A stretch of DNA of 64,000 bases, taken from Corynebacterium aurimucosum (lineage in GTDB: Bacteria; Actinomycetota; Actinomycetes; Mycobacteriales; Mycobacteriaceae). A model generated the notes under the pieces. It saw only the letters and a list, made by a program, of their open reading frames with translations, was not told the origin of the DNA and made no database searches. Both the position numbers and the translations under genes were made by a program. This document shows, piece by piece, positions 42,356 through 50,867 of the stretch (within the stretch, counting starts at the first letter, position 1; the number at the start of each line of letters is the position of its first letter). The stretch is taken from contig NZ_CP047048.1 of NCBI RefSeq assembly GCF_030408555.1, positions 620,001 to 684,000 on the forward strand. Direction: 5' to 3'.

Positions 42356-43234
42356 TTAAGCGTCATTGAGCTTGGGCAAAGCATCGCCATGGGTACCGAG
42401 CCACTCTTGGACGGCTTTGTCTTCGTCGCCATCCTCGTACTCGTTGACGATGAGGTTTTCGAGGGACTCGTACTGCTCCTGATCCAAAGTGAGGTTTCCG
42501 AGGTAGTCGGCGACGTCGGGAAACTGCTCGCTAAAGCCCTTGCGTGCGAGCCAGTGCATGTTCTCTGGCTCTCCCATGGAACCTTCCGGATCCTCTAGGC
42601 GCTTGATGTCGTACTGGCTGTTGGCCCAGAAAGGGCTCCAGAGGGTGACGACGATGTCCTCTTGATTGTCGATGGCATTTTCTAGCTCAGCCAGCATCGC
42701 TGGGGTGGAGGAGGTTGCCAACGTGTAGCCTTCATCCTCCAAGCCATAAGCATCGACGGTGTTGGAGGACAGCTCAGTCAGGCCTGCACCGGGTTCAATT
42801 CCGACGATTTTCCCGCCGAAGCGATCCGCCTGCCCCTTGAGATCAGAGATGGAATTGACATCGTCCATATAGGTGGGAACCGCGAAGAAGCTTTCGGCCT
42901 TGTCGTACCCAATTCCCAAGTCTTCGAGGTTCTCGCCGTACTGGTCCATGTATTTCTTATGAGTACGCTCGCTCCATGCCAGCGGGAAGATATCAATGTC
43001 ACCGTTATCGAGTGCGGTGTAGAACACGGCGGCGTCGGAGAGCTCTTCGAGCTCTACGTCATAACCTGCTTCGGTGAATTGTTCTTTGAGGAGGTTGGCC
43101 CCGGATACCGTATCGGTCCACGCAGGCATGTAGCCGAGGGTAAGAGTCTTATCCTCGCCCGCGGAAGAGCAGGAGGCCAAACCACACGCTAAAGCAGCAA
43201 CAGAAACGGCGGCCACTATCTTGTTTTTCAACAT
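42356..43234 (-). CDS. glycine betaine/choline-binding lipoprotein (first copy)
   Basis: A 292-residue lipoprotein paralogous to the next gene. The lipobox is AALACGLASCSSAG. The family pattern repeats with differences: TLTLGYMPAWTDTVSGANLL, DIDIFPLAWSERTHKKYMDQ, FGGKIVGIEPGAGLTELSSN and VVTLWSPFWANSQYDIKRLE. AAGGAC precedes the ATG. The two binding proteins probably deliver different compatible solutes or choline to one ABC transporter, or the same solute at different affinities. Confidence 0.9.
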   Translation of the reverse strand: MLKNKIVAAVSVAALACGLASCSSAGEDKTLTLGYMPAWTDTVSGANLLKEQFTEAGYDVELEELSDAAVFYTALDNGDIDIFPLAWSERTHKKYMDQYGENLEDLGIGYDKAESFFAVPTYMDDVNSISDLKGQADRFGGKIVGIEPGAGLTELSSNTVDAYGLEDEGYTLATSSTPAMLAELENAIDNQEDIVVTLWSPFWANSQYDIKRLEDPEGSMGEPENMHWLARKGFSEQFPDVADYLGNLTLDQEQYESLENLIVNEYEDGDEDKAVQEWLGTHGDALPKLNDA

Positions 43235-43300
43235 TGTGAGTCCTTCTTGTTCGTTGTGTTGACTGTTTTCGGTCTGTCTAGGATTTCTCCGTGCGCGGTT

Positions 43301-44173
43301 CTATTTGCGCACCAAGTTCAGAATCGAGGCCGGGTAGTTCTTGAGCGAACCCAGAGCCGCGGTGAGTCGGTCAAGGAAGACGGCCAAGATAACCACCGCG
43401 AGTCCGGCTTCAACGCCCTGAGCAATATCCAGGGTGGAAATAGCGGAGACCACTTCCTTGCCCAGGCCGTCCGCGCCCACCATGCCGGCGATGACTGCCA
43501 TGGACAGAGAGAGCATGATGACCTGGTTAATACCGGCCATGATGGTCGGCACGGCCAGCGGGAGCTGGATGCCCTTGAGGATCTGCCAATTGGTGGCACC
43601 GTAGGACTTGCCGGCCTCTACGGTTTCGCTATCCACCTGGCGGATGCCCAGTTCGGTCATGCGCACACCCGGAGGCAGCGCGAAGATGATGGTGGAGAAA
43701 ATGCCCGGGACCACGCCGATAGAGAAGAATGTCACCGCTGGAATGAGGTAGACAAAGGCCGGCATGGTCTGCATGAAGTCCATGATGGGGCGGATGATCG
43801 CGCTGGCAGTGTTCGACTTTGCTGCCCAAATGCCCAGTGGAACCGCCAGGATGGTGGCAGACAAAGTAGCAATGAGCACCAGCGACATGGTCTCCAACAT
43901 GGTGTCCCATTGGCGCATGCACATCACCAGCAAAAAGCCCAGGGCGGAGCCGATGGCGAACTTGGGCGAGCGGAAGAACCAACCCAACAACGCCAAGATG
44001 ACGAGCATGATGATGCCAGGGACGGAGAGGAGCACCTCTGAGAAACCGTCAATGAGGAAGCTCATGATGGCGGAGAAGGCGTCGAAAAGCACGGCGGCGT
44101 TATCGGTGAGCCAGTCAATGCCGTCCGAGACCCAATCGCCCACGGGGATGCGGGGCAATGCGTTTTGATCCAT
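43301..44173 (-). CDS. glycine betaine ABC transporter permease (ProW-like)
   Basis: A 290-residue membrane protein with six or so transmembrane segments. The BPD permease core is visible: ILAVPLGIWAAKSNTASAII, FVYLIPAVTFFSIGVVPGIF, then the EAA-type loop VEAGKSYGATNWQILKGIQL followed by PLAVPTIMAGINQVI. The stop is followed by the binding-protein gene 66 bases on. The start is three bases after the ATPase stop, so translation is coupled. It imports compatible solutes for osmoprotection. Confidence 0.93.
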   Translation of the reverse strand: MDQNALPRIPVGDWVSDGIDWLTDNAAVLFDAFSAIMSFLIDGFSEVLLSVPGIIMLVILALLGWFFRSPKFAIGSALGFLLVMCMRQWDTMLETMSLVLIATLSATILAVPLGIWAAKSNTASAIIRPIMDFMQTMPAFVYLIPAVTFFSIGVVPGIFSTIIFALPPGVRMTELGIRQVDSETVEAGKSYGATNWQILKGIQLPLAVPTIMAGINQVIMLSLSMAVIAGMVGADGLGKEVVSAISTLDIAQGVEAGLAVVILAVFLDRLTAALGSLKNYPASILNLVRK

Positions 44174-44176
44174 GGC

Positions 44177-45373
44177 TTAGTTCTCCTCTCCAGTGGTGTC
44201 GATGTCACTCGATGCGGCGGACAAGAGAGTCACGCGCGGAATAACACCGGTGAACTTGCCGTTGCCGTCGACAACGAGCAGAGGGGTCGTGGTGTCGGCG
44301 GCATATCCGAAGAGCTCCGCAATGTTCTGGCCCTCATGGACAATGTGCGTGGTGCTGGAATCCAGCGGCAGCTCGCTGTTGCCGTTGCGCACCGCCTTGG
44401 CGATGTCCTCTTCCCAGACCACGCCGGCTGGTGTGCGGTCGGCATTGAGCACCACGAGCCAGGAGTTTTGAGATTCCCGCAGTAGCTTTTGCGCGGTGAG
44501 CGGGCCTTGGCTCGCGTTTAGGGTGTTCTGTGGGCGTTCGACGATATTCTCCGCATTGAGTACGCGGGAGCGGTCAACATCCTTGACGAAGTCGGCCACG
44601 TAATTATTGGCGGGGTTTTGCAAAATCTCTTCGGCGGTACCAATTTGTTCCACCCGGCCGTCGCGCATCATGGCGATGTGGTCACCGATGCGCATGGCTT
44701 CATTGAGATCGTGGGTAATAAAGACGATGGTCTTGTTGAGGGAAGCCTGCAGGTCGATGAGCTGATCCTGCATGTCCTTGCGGATGAGCGGGTCCAATGC
44801 GGAGAACGCCTCATCCATGAGCAGGATGTCTGTATCTGCTGCCAGCGCACGGGCGAGGCCCACACGCTGCTGCATGCCGCCAGAGAGCTCGTCTGGCATG
44901 GAATCAGCCCAGCCTTCGAGCCCCACCATGGCCAAGGCTTCTTCTGCCTTGGCCTCACGCTCTTGCTTTCCGACGCCCTTGATTTCCAGCCCATACGCCG
45001 CGTTCTCACCGACAGTGCGGTGGGGTAGCAAAGCGAAGGACTGGAAGACCATGGAGATACGGTCGCGTCTTACAGCGCGTAGCTCCTCTTCCGACATGGC
45101 TGCTAAGTTTTGGTCGCCAATGAAAATCTCGCCTGAGGTGGCATCCCACAGACCGTTGATCATTCGGATGAGCGTGGACTTTCCGGAGCCCGACAGGCCC
45201 ATAACAACGAAGATCTCCCCCGGTTCAACCTCAAAGCTGGCATCAATCACCGCGGCGGTGAGGCCCTGCTCGCGGAGATCTTCACGAGTAGACCCATTCT
45301 TGAGGGATTCCACCCCTCTCTTGGCATGTTTGCCAAAGACCTTGTACAGATTCTTGGCAGTAATCGCTGCCAT
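44177..45373 (-). CDS. glycine betaine ABC transporter ATPase (ProV-like)
   Basis: A 398-residue ATPase. It has the N-terminal extension of QAT-type transporters, Walker A GLSGSGKSTLIRMING, Q-loop MVFQSFALLPHRTV, signature DELSGGMQQRVGLARALA, Walker B ILLMDEAFSALDP, and switch His FITHDLNEAM. A CBS pair (about 270-390) with LVVLNADRTPAGVVWE and PLLVVDGNGKFTGVIPRVTL should sense ionic strength. AGGAGGGG precedes the ATG. It is the first gene of the four-gene operon. Confidence 0.94.
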   Translation of the reverse strand: MAAITAKNLYKVFGKHAKRGVESLKNGSTREDLREQGLTAAVIDASFEVEPGEIFVVMGLSGSGKSTLIRMINGLWDATSGEIFIGDQNLAAMSEEELRAVRRDRISMVFQSFALLPHRTVGENAAYGLEIKGVGKQEREAKAEEALAMVGLEGWADSMPDELSGGMQQRVGLARALAADTDILLMDEAFSALDPLIRKDMQDQLIDLQASLNKTIVFITHDLNEAMRIGDHIAMMRDGRVEQIGTAEEILQNPANNYVADFVKDVDRSRVLNAENIVERPQNTLNASQGPLTAQKLLRESQNSWLVVLNADRTPAGVVWEEDIAKAVRNGNSELPLDSSTTHIVHEGQNIAELFGYAADTTTPLLVVDGNGKFTGVIPRVTLLSAASSDIDTTGEEN

Positions 45374-45634
45374 TTCCCCTCCTTGCTGCGGGAATCGCTA
45401 ACCCTTCCACCGTGTCATGACATCCAGACTGTTTCAACCAAAAAATCAGCTTGCGGACAGGTTTTGCAGTTAACTGCGCGCTCGCGGCGCGTGTTGCGAA
45501 GAGTGCAGTCCCATGCCTGAGTGCTGCGGATACTTAGGGTTCTGACGCGGTGGGAGTCCACCAATCTCAAGCAAATAACGAAGCTATAACAACTTCCTGT
45601 TGTCGAGCTGGACCTTGCGGGCACGGTGCGCTGC

Positions 45635-45640
45635 TAGGCT
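45635..45640 (+). promoter_or_regulatory. -10 box of the homocysteine methyltransferase gene (leaderless)
   Basis: TAGGCT ends eight bases before ATG 45649 and no ribosome-binding site is present. Transcription likely starts at the ATG. Confidence 0.5.
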
Positions 45641-45648
45641 CGTGCGTC

Positions 45649-46539
45649 ATGGCACTGTGTGATGCGCCGATGCTTGTCGACGGCGGCCTCGGAACCCACC
45701 TTGAAGCCCAGGGGCATGACATCTCTGGCCCGCTGTGGTCGGCGCGGGTGTTGCGGGAGAACCCCGCGCTCATTGAGTCTGCGCACGTGGACTTCTTCGC
45801 CGCCGGCGCGCAGGTTGCTACCGCGGCCTCCTACCAAGTCACCTTCGATGTGCTTGGTGAAGAAGCGGAGAAGCTTCTACGCCGCAGCGTCGCAGTGGCC
45901 CGTGAGGCAGTGCGAGTGGTCGTCGACAAGCGCACTGCCCATGGTGATCTGCTGGTCGCTGCATCCATCGGCCCCTATGGCGCGGGTCCGGGGAAGGGGA
46001 CGGACTATGACGGCGCTTATGATCTGCGTCGCGGTGAGCTACAGCGCTGGCATGCCCGCAGGATAGCGGTACTCGCGGATACTGATGCCGACTTCCTCCT
46101 TGCGGAGACCATTCCCAACGTCGAGGAGACGGCCGCATTGCTCGAGCTCCTTGAGGAGCAGCCTAAGCCCTTCGCACTGAGTATTACCGGCGCCATCGCG
46201 GCGGACCCCGAGAAGCTCTCGCGGGTTATTGAGCTTGCCAACCAGTCGCCGCGGCTGGGAGTCCTGGGCGTAAATTGCGTCGACCCATCACGGGCATGCG
46301 CGGTGGTGAAGCAACTGCGAAGCGGCACCGATAAGCCGCTTCTGGCCTGCCCCAACAGCGGGGAGAACTGGGACCACGGCGCTTGCGACTGGCGTCCTGC
46401 TCCCGTCGGTGCGATGGGATTGACTGAGGCGGCAGCAACAATGCACGCGGCTGGGGTCAGCCTTCTGGGCGGCTGCTGCCGCGTGGGGCCCGCTGAGATT
46501 CGGCAGCTGCGTCGATCGATCCGTTTTGACGGCAAATAG
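45649..46539 (+). CDS. mmuM: homocysteine S-methyltransferase
   Basis: A 296-residue zinc enzyme that transfers a methyl group, usually from S-methylmethionine, to homocysteine. It starts with PMLVDGGLGTHLEAQGHDIS. The zinc cysteines are in GVLGVNCVDP and GVSLLGGCCRVGP, as expected. The lysine/acid-rich middle includes AASIGPYGAGPGKGTDYDG. The start at 45649 is chosen because homology begins there and a TAGGCT box precedes it; the longer frame upstream lacks homology. It stands between the betaine operon and a small secreted protein. Methionine metabolism linked to betaine uptake is plausible but not shown. Confidence 0.93.
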   Translation: MALCDAPMLVDGGLGTHLEAQGHDISGPLWSARVLRENPALIESAHVDFFAAGAQVATAASYQVTFDVLGEEAEKLLRRSVAVAREAVRVVVDKRTAHGDLLVAASIGPYGAGPGKGTDYDGAYDLRRGELQRWHARRIAVLADTDADFLLAETIPNVEETAALLELLEEQPKPFALSITGAIAADPEKLSRVIELANQSPRLGVLGVNCVDPSRACAVVKQLRSGTDKPLLACPNSGENWDHGACDWRPAPVGAMGLTEAAATMHAAGVSLLGGCCRVGPAEIRQLRRSIRFDGK

Positions 46540-46570
46540 AAAACGCCGCGACAATCCTGCGGTGAGAGGA

Positions 46571-46576
46571 TAGAGT
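46571..46576 (+). promoter_or_regulatory. possible -10 box before small secreted protein
   Basis: TAGAGT ends six bases before ATG 46583. GAGAGGA overlaps it and could alternatively be a distant ribosome-binding site. Confidence 0.4.
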
Positions 46577-46582
46577 GTTCCT

Positions 46583-46969
46583 ATGAAAAAGTTTCCTCTA
46601 CTCGCCGCATCCGCTGCACTTCTCATCACAACGCTGTCCGTGCCCGTTGCTAACGCCGAGCTGACTCAGACTGAGCGGGACCAGTTCCGCACCGATCCCG
46701 TCGGGGCGATTACCTGGCAGGCTATCAAGGGCTCCTCAGAGTACGTGCGCGCCGATGGCAACACGATGATGGCCGCGTCCTTCTTCTCCATGACTTCGCC
46801 TGGGGAGAGTATCGGCCTGCCAGCCCTGGAGAACTGCGCCGAGCGCGTCGGCTCCTCTTCGCCGGCAGGCGGTGTGCGCTACGTGGCGGCTGCCTTGTGC
46901 GCAACCTTCGACCGGAATGCCCGCAGTCAGGTGCAGCGCGGTGACTTTGGCTACGCGCCGCTGGGCTAA
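46583..46969 (+). CDS. small secreted protein, function unknown
   Basis: A 128-residue exported protein with signal peptide (MKKFPLLAASAALLITTLSV, cleavage near ANA-EL). The mature 100 residues have two cysteines (LENCAERV and AALCATFD), probably forming a disulfide, and no further membrane segment. It looks like one of the many short secreted proteins of corynebacteria; no family recognised. It follows the homocysteine methyltransferase by 43 bases on the same strand and precedes gluconate kinase. Confidence 0.75.
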   Translation: MKKFPLLAASAALLITTLSVPVANAELTQTERDQFRTDPVGAITWQAIKGSSEYVRADGNTMMAASFFSMTSPGESIGLPALENCAERVGSSSPAGGVRYVAAALCATFDRNARSQVQRGDFGYAPLG

Positions 46970-47040
46970 GCCGCGCCGTATTGAACCGCGCTACGTCACG
47001 TAGTGCGTAGCGCATAAAATCGGGTGGCGTGTGAAGGAGG

Positions 47041-47535
47041 ATGATGCACAAGCACGTTGTGATCATGGGAGTCTCAAGCTGCGGTAAGTCCACGGTCGGG
47101 GAGTTGCTGGCGCAGCACACCGGCCTTCCCTTCCAGGACGGGGATGACATGCACCCGGCAGCGAACATCGAAAAGATGGCCTCGGGACAGGCGCTTGACG
47201 ACGATGACCGGAAACCCTGGCTCGAATCCATCGGCCGCTTCCTCGCAGACCAAGAAGGTGGCGCCATCGTTGGTTGCTCCGCGCTCAAGCATTCCTACCG
47301 CGAACTCATTCGCACCGCAGCGCCAGATACGGTTTTCGTGCACTTGCACGGCTCCTATGAGCTGCTCAAAGAGCGCATGAGCCAACGCTCCGGACACTTT
47401 ATGCCTGTATCCCTGCTTGATTCGCAGTTCGAGACCTTGGAGGAACTGCGCCCAGAGGAAGCAGGAGTGATGCTCGATGTCAGCGCTACACCGGAGGAAC
47501 TTGCCGCCGCGGCGGCCGAGTACTTGCGGGCTTAG
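47041..47535 (+). CDS. gntK: gluconokinase
   Basis: A 164-residue kinase phosphorylating gluconate to 6-phosphogluconate. P-loop is IMGVSSCGKST, followed by FQDGDDMHPAANIEKMASGQ (substrate-binding Asp and His), LDDDDRKPWLESIG, GCSALKHSYRELIR and the arginine region HLHGSYELLKERMSQRSGHF. Length and motifs fit the thermoresistant family. AAGGAGG lies directly before two ATGs; the second, 47044, may be the true start. The gluconate permease is encoded convergently, 510 bases away, across a repeat cluster. Confidence 0.93.
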   Translation: MMHKHVVIMGVSSCGKSTVGELLAQHTGLPFQDGDDMHPAANIEKMASGQALDDDDRKPWLESIGRFLADQEGGAIVGCSALKHSYRELIRTAAPDTVFVHLHGSYELLKERMSQRSGHFMPVSLLDSQFETLEELRPEEAGVMLDVSATPEELAAAAAEYLRA

Positions 47536-47560
47536 CTGGTGCTTCCTGACTTAAGTCATG

Positions 47561-47988
47561 GGTGGATGAGCAACGCCACTCTTGCACTGCTACTTGGTGT
47601 TGTTCGGCGGTGGGGTGGGATTGTTCCCGCACTAAAATGGCCTAAGTCTGAAGGGCGTCCTGCAGAAGGCATCTGGCAAAAGGCATCTTTGAGTCTAAAA
47701 ACGCCATCTGCGATAAGTAAATGGCGTTTTCAGCCGTGAAAACGCCTTAGGACTGATGCCTTTTGCCAGACGCCTCCAGCATGTCAATGAAGGCACGTAA
47801 ATGTTGCACGTTGCGAGGGGAGCGAAGAAGGCATTCCGTTTCGCGAAGGCAGATACGTGCAGTGCACTTCGGAAACGGCCGTAGTGACCCGGCTTAGGCC
47901 ATTGGCGGGTGAGCAACGTTTCTCTCGACACTGCTACCTGGTGGTTTTCGGCGGTGGGGTAGGATTGTTCCGCACTAAAATGGCCAAG
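47561..47988. repeat. two ~85-bp direct repeats flanking a palindromic element
   Basis: A block of about 85 bases occurs twice in the same orientation, at 47561-47645 and about 47905-47988. Shared landmarks are GGTGAGCAACG or GGATGAGCAACG, CACTGCTAC, TTCGGCGGTGGGGT and CACTAAAATGGCC. The tag TTAGCTGGTGCTT also occurs twice (near 47533 and 48003), but left of the first copy and right of the second. The copies surround the inverted repeat at 47667-47775. No reading frame is evident. The gap between the gluconate genes is filled by this. Confidence 0.7.
47667..47775. repeat. palindromic (MITE-like) element
   Basis: Arms at 47667-47687 and 47755-47775 match at 20 of 21 positions; both contain TCTGGCAAAAGGCATC (reverse on the right). 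Between them AAAACGCCAT (47697-47706) pairs with ATGGCGTTTT (47721-47730). The 109-base unit is compact, AT-balanced and noncoding. It could be a non-autonomous transposable repeat or a structured RNA terminator shared by the convergent gluconate genes. Confidence 0.6.
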
Positions 47989-48045
47989 TCAGGTTTCAGG
48001 GTTAGCTGGTGCTTTCGAGATCCTGCCGCTGCTCCAGCTGCGGCA

Positions 48046-49449
48046 CTAGAGCAGCGCGGCAGCACCGTAGAAGATAAGGACAATGCCGAAGCCAATAGAG
48101 GAAATGAGTGCCTGGTTTACTGTCCACGTCCGCAGTGTGGTCGACACATCCATGCCCATGAGTCGGCCCACGAGCCAGAATCCCGAGTCATTGACGTGGC
48201 TGCCAAAGACCGAGCCAGCCGCGGTGGCAAGCGTAATGAGGACCAGTTGGATTTCGCTGAAGCCGCCAGCCTCGACGGCAGGCGCCATGAGCGCGGCGGC
48301 CGTGGTGAGGGCAACGGTGGCTGAGCCTTGCGCCAGGCGCAGGGCGACCGCGATGAGGTAGCAGGCCAAGATAACGGGGATGCCGAGGCCGGACATAGAA
48401 TCCGCGAGGGCATCACCAATGCCGCTGGTACGCAGCACCCCGCCGAACATGCCTCCGGCACCGGTGATGAGGATGACGGAGCAAATTGGGCCGAGCGCAG
48501 ACTCCATGGTCTTCTCAATGGCGCTTTTGCCTTCCCCGCGGCGCAGGCCCAGCACGGCCATCGCCGCAAGCGTGGTGATGATGAGCGCGATCGGCGTTTG
48601 CCCCAGAAAGATGAAGAAGCGCACCCAGGTGGCGGAAGGATCGACAACGCCAGCTGTGCCCAAGGTAGTCAACCCGGTATTGCCAAAGATGAGGAGCATG
48701 GGGATGAGCAGGATGCTGATTACTGAAGCGGGGGAGGCCGGGCGATCCGGCAATTCGGCATCGCTGACCAGCGCACCGGTTATGGCCTCCTCCAGGCGGT
48801 AGGGGTATTTCTTGCCCAAGTGGAGACCGAAGCGGTAGCCGGAGAGATACCACGTGGGCAACGCGATGAGGAGGCCGAAGATAAGGATCAGGCCGAGGTC
48901 CGCGCTGAAGAATTCACCGGCCGCGACTGGGCCCGGGTGCGGTGGCACGAAGACGTGCATGACGGAGAAAGCGCCGGCGGCCGGAATGCCGTAGGCCAAG
49001 ACGGGGCCGTCAAGGCGCTTGGCCACGGCAAAGATGACCGGCAGCATCACAATGAGCCCCGCGTCGAAGAAAATAGGGAAGCCCATGATGAGGGAGGCCA
49101 CGCCCAGCGCCAAGGGGGCCTTGTTTTCGCCGAAGAGTTTTACGAGGGCGTCGGCAAGCGTTTTGGCGCCACCGGAGGTCTCTGCCAAGCGCCCGATCAT
49201 GGCGCCCAAGCCCACCAACAAGGCCACGGAGCCGAGAGTCGAACCGAAGCCACTCGTCATGGTGGGAACCACGCCATCCAGCGGGATTCCGGCGGCCAAA
49301 GCGGTGAGCGCGGAAACCGTGACAAGGGTGACGAAGGCGTGCACCTTGAAGTGGATGACGAGGATGAGGATGACGGCGATGGCCGCCACCGCAATTCCTA
49401 ACAGAGGTCCGGTGCCCAGCGTGGGCTCCCAAGTGTCCATGACATTCAT
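48046..49449 (-). CDS. gntP: GntP-family gluconate permease
   Basis: A 467-residue transporter with about 12-14 membrane segments. Landmarks are HFKVHAFVTLVTVSALTALA, TMTSGFGSTLGSVALLVGLG, MHVFVPPHPGPVAAGEF and GSATVALTTAAALMAP near the end. It imports gluconate, presumably with protons. The start is ATG 49449 (MNVMDTWEP); a -10-like TAAAAT ends eight bases upstream, with no ribosome-binding site, so a leaderless transcript is likely. It faces gntK convergently, so the two gluconate genes are not one operon. Confidence 0.92.
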   Translation of the reverse strand: MNVMDTWEPTLGTGPLLGIAVAAIAVILILVIHFKVHAFVTLVTVSALTALAAGIPLDGVVPTMTSGFGSTLGSVALLVGLGAMIGRLAETSGGAKTLADALVKLFGENKAPLALGVASLIMGFPIFFDAGLIVMLPVIFAVAKRLDGPVLAYGIPAAGAFSVMHVFVPPHPGPVAAGEFFSADLGLILIFGLLIALPTWYLSGYRFGLHLGKKYPYRLEEAITGALVSDAELPDRPASPASVISILLIPMLLIFGNTGLTTLGTAGVVDPSATWVRFFIFLGQTPIALIITTLAAMAVLGLRRGEGKSAIEKTMESALGPICSVILITGAGGMFGGVLRTSGIGDALADSMSGLGIPVILACYLIAVALRLAQGSATVALTTAAALMAPAVEAGGFSEIQLVLITLATAAGSVFGSHVNDSGFWLVGRLMGMDVSTTLRTWTVNQALISSIGFGIVLIFYGAAALL

Positions 49450-49457
49450 GAATGTTG

Positions 49458-49463
49458 ATTTTA
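49458..49463 (-). promoter_or_regulatory. -10 box of gluconate permease (leaderless)
   Basis: TAAAAT on the minus strand, eight bases before ATG 49449, with no Shine-Dalgarno sequence in between. Confidence 0.5.
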
Positions 49464-49524
49464 CGTGCGCCGTGCGTGGTGATCTAGAGCTCACGCGCTG
49501 TAGTTGTGCGCGTGATTGACGGTG

Positions 49525-50682
49525 CTAGTCCACGCCGAGTGCCGGGCCCACCGTGGCCCAACTGATGGCTAGCTCCCGGCGGAAGAGCCCCCACGTGTGG
49601 CGCCCGGCCGGAAGCTCGTAGTAGTCAAGATCAACGCCAGCGGCGGTGGCACGCTTGGCGTAAAAGGAACTGCACCAGTAATCCAAGCGTTCGTTGAGTC
49701 CCAAGGCTGGGAGCGGTGAGTCCTCAATATCGACATCAAAGTCTGCCGGGCCGCCGCGGGAGACGATGACAAAGGTCTTCCGCCCCTTTTGGTGATCGAG
49801 GTTGAGAACCGGCGAGTGCTGCGCCCATGCCGGATCCCATGGCGCGCCGAAAGAACGAGCTGGGTCCGTACCGTAGAAAGCCGCGCTTACCCATGCGAAG
49901 GACTGCGCGAGGATACCTGTGGTCGAAGGGCAGCCGGAGAAGGAACCAGCAACCTTGAACCGCGGATCAAAAGTGGCAAGCTCCAGCGCTGGGCCGCCCG
50001 AGTTGCTCACGCCCGCGATGCCGTCGCGGCCGTTGCCGTGAAACTTGGCGTCGATAAGCTGCGGGAGTTCCTTGGTCAGATAGGTGGCCCACTTGTATTT
50101 TCCGTGGGTGTCATGGGGCTGCGCCCAGTCGGACATCATCGAGCCATAAGCACCGCGGGGTGATACGACATTCACGTGCTTGTCGCGGAAGAACTCGGAA
50201 GCTCCGCCACCGTCCCACCACAGTGCGTCCTCGCCTCCGCCGGCGCCGCCCAGCAGGTAATAGGTCGGGCGAGGCTGAGTATTCTCTAATCCTCCCAGAG
50301 GAAGAATGATGTCGTTAGTGATAACGCGGTCCATGGCCGGTGAATAGGCCTTAAGCTCCCACACGTTGTCTTGGATATGCCGCAGCTCGCGCAGTTGTGC
50401 CGGTGCGGTGGTCGCGGGTGGGCGCGTAGCTTCTGGTGCGACCGTCGGGATTCTCACTTGCTGAAGTAACTTCCCCCAAGCAGCGAAGATATTATCGGCA
50501 AAGAGTACTGGAGCTAGTGGGCCCAGGGCTATGGGATCGAGGGCACTGGAGTGTTGATCGATGTTCGCGATATCGCTGCTCATCGCATCCGGCGCCTGTG
50601 CGTGCGCCGGGTGAGCGTGAGTGGAGGAAAGGATCAGCCCCACTGAAAGAAGGCCCGCTAGTGCGGTGCGAGAGAAATGCAT
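49525..50682 (-). CDS. secreted corynomycolyl transferase-type esterase
   Basis: A 385-residue exported protein of the antigen 85 / Cmt alpha/beta-hydrolase family, which moves corynomycolic acids between trehalose and the cell envelope. The signal peptide is FSRTALAGLLSVGLILSSTH with cleavage near AHA-QA. The core has TYYLLGGAGGGEDALWWDGG, VVSPRGAYGSMMSDW, the nucleophile serine in AGVSNSGGPAL, and the catalytic histidine in PAGRHTWGLFRREL. The nucleophile motif differs slightly from the usual GLSMxGG form. No ribosome-binding site precedes the ATG; TATTGT ends six bases upstream. Its presence is the strongest marker of a mycolate-containing host. Confidence 0.88.
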   Translation of the reverse strand: MHFSRTALAGLLSVGLILSSTHAHPAHAQAPDAMSSDIANIDQHSSALDPIALGPLAPVLFADNIFAAWGKLLQQVRIPTVAPEATRPPATTAPAQLRELRHIQDNVWELKAYSPAMDRVITNDIILPLGGLENTQPRPTYYLLGGAGGGEDALWWDGGGASEFFRDKHVNVVSPRGAYGSMMSDWAQPHDTHGKYKWATYLTKELPQLIDAKFHGNGRDGIAGVSNSGGPALELATFDPRFKVAGSFSGCPSTTGILAQSFAWVSAAFYGTDPARSFGAPWDPAWAQHSPVLNLDHQKGRKTFVIVSRGGPADFDVDIEDSPLPALGLNERLDYWCSSFYAKRATAAGVDLDYYELPAGRHTWGLFRRELAISWATVGPALGVD

Positions 50683-50768
50683 TGGTTCACAATAGCCAAC
50701 TAATTGTGTACCGCGAAATGCCGTCTGCGATATGAGAGCCTCGTGAAAGAGTCGCTGGGCACAATGAA

Positions 50769-50795
50769 ACCCCGACCGCGTATGGCGGTCGGGGT
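50769..50795 (-). terminator. terminator of the large two-cysteine protein gene
   Basis: ACCCCGACCGC pairs perfectly with GCGGTCGGGGT around GTATG. It lies about 75 bases downstream of the minus-strand stop at 50868, followed by TTTCATTG on that strand. Confidence 0.75.
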
Positions 50796-50867
50796 CCTCT
50801 CACTCTCTCGTTACCGGACTAAGCGCCGGCGGGCTGCACTCTCTGTGAAGCGGGCGTGGGGTGTTCC

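Noticed and set aside
43247..44041. 264-codon plus-strand open frame
   Set aside because: Antisense to the betaine permease; His/Asp/Gly-rich shadow without start signals.
45374..45648. riboswitch upstream of homocysteine methyltransferase
   Set aside because: No S-box, SAM-II or cobalamin-type conserved core is visible, and the gene appears leaderless.
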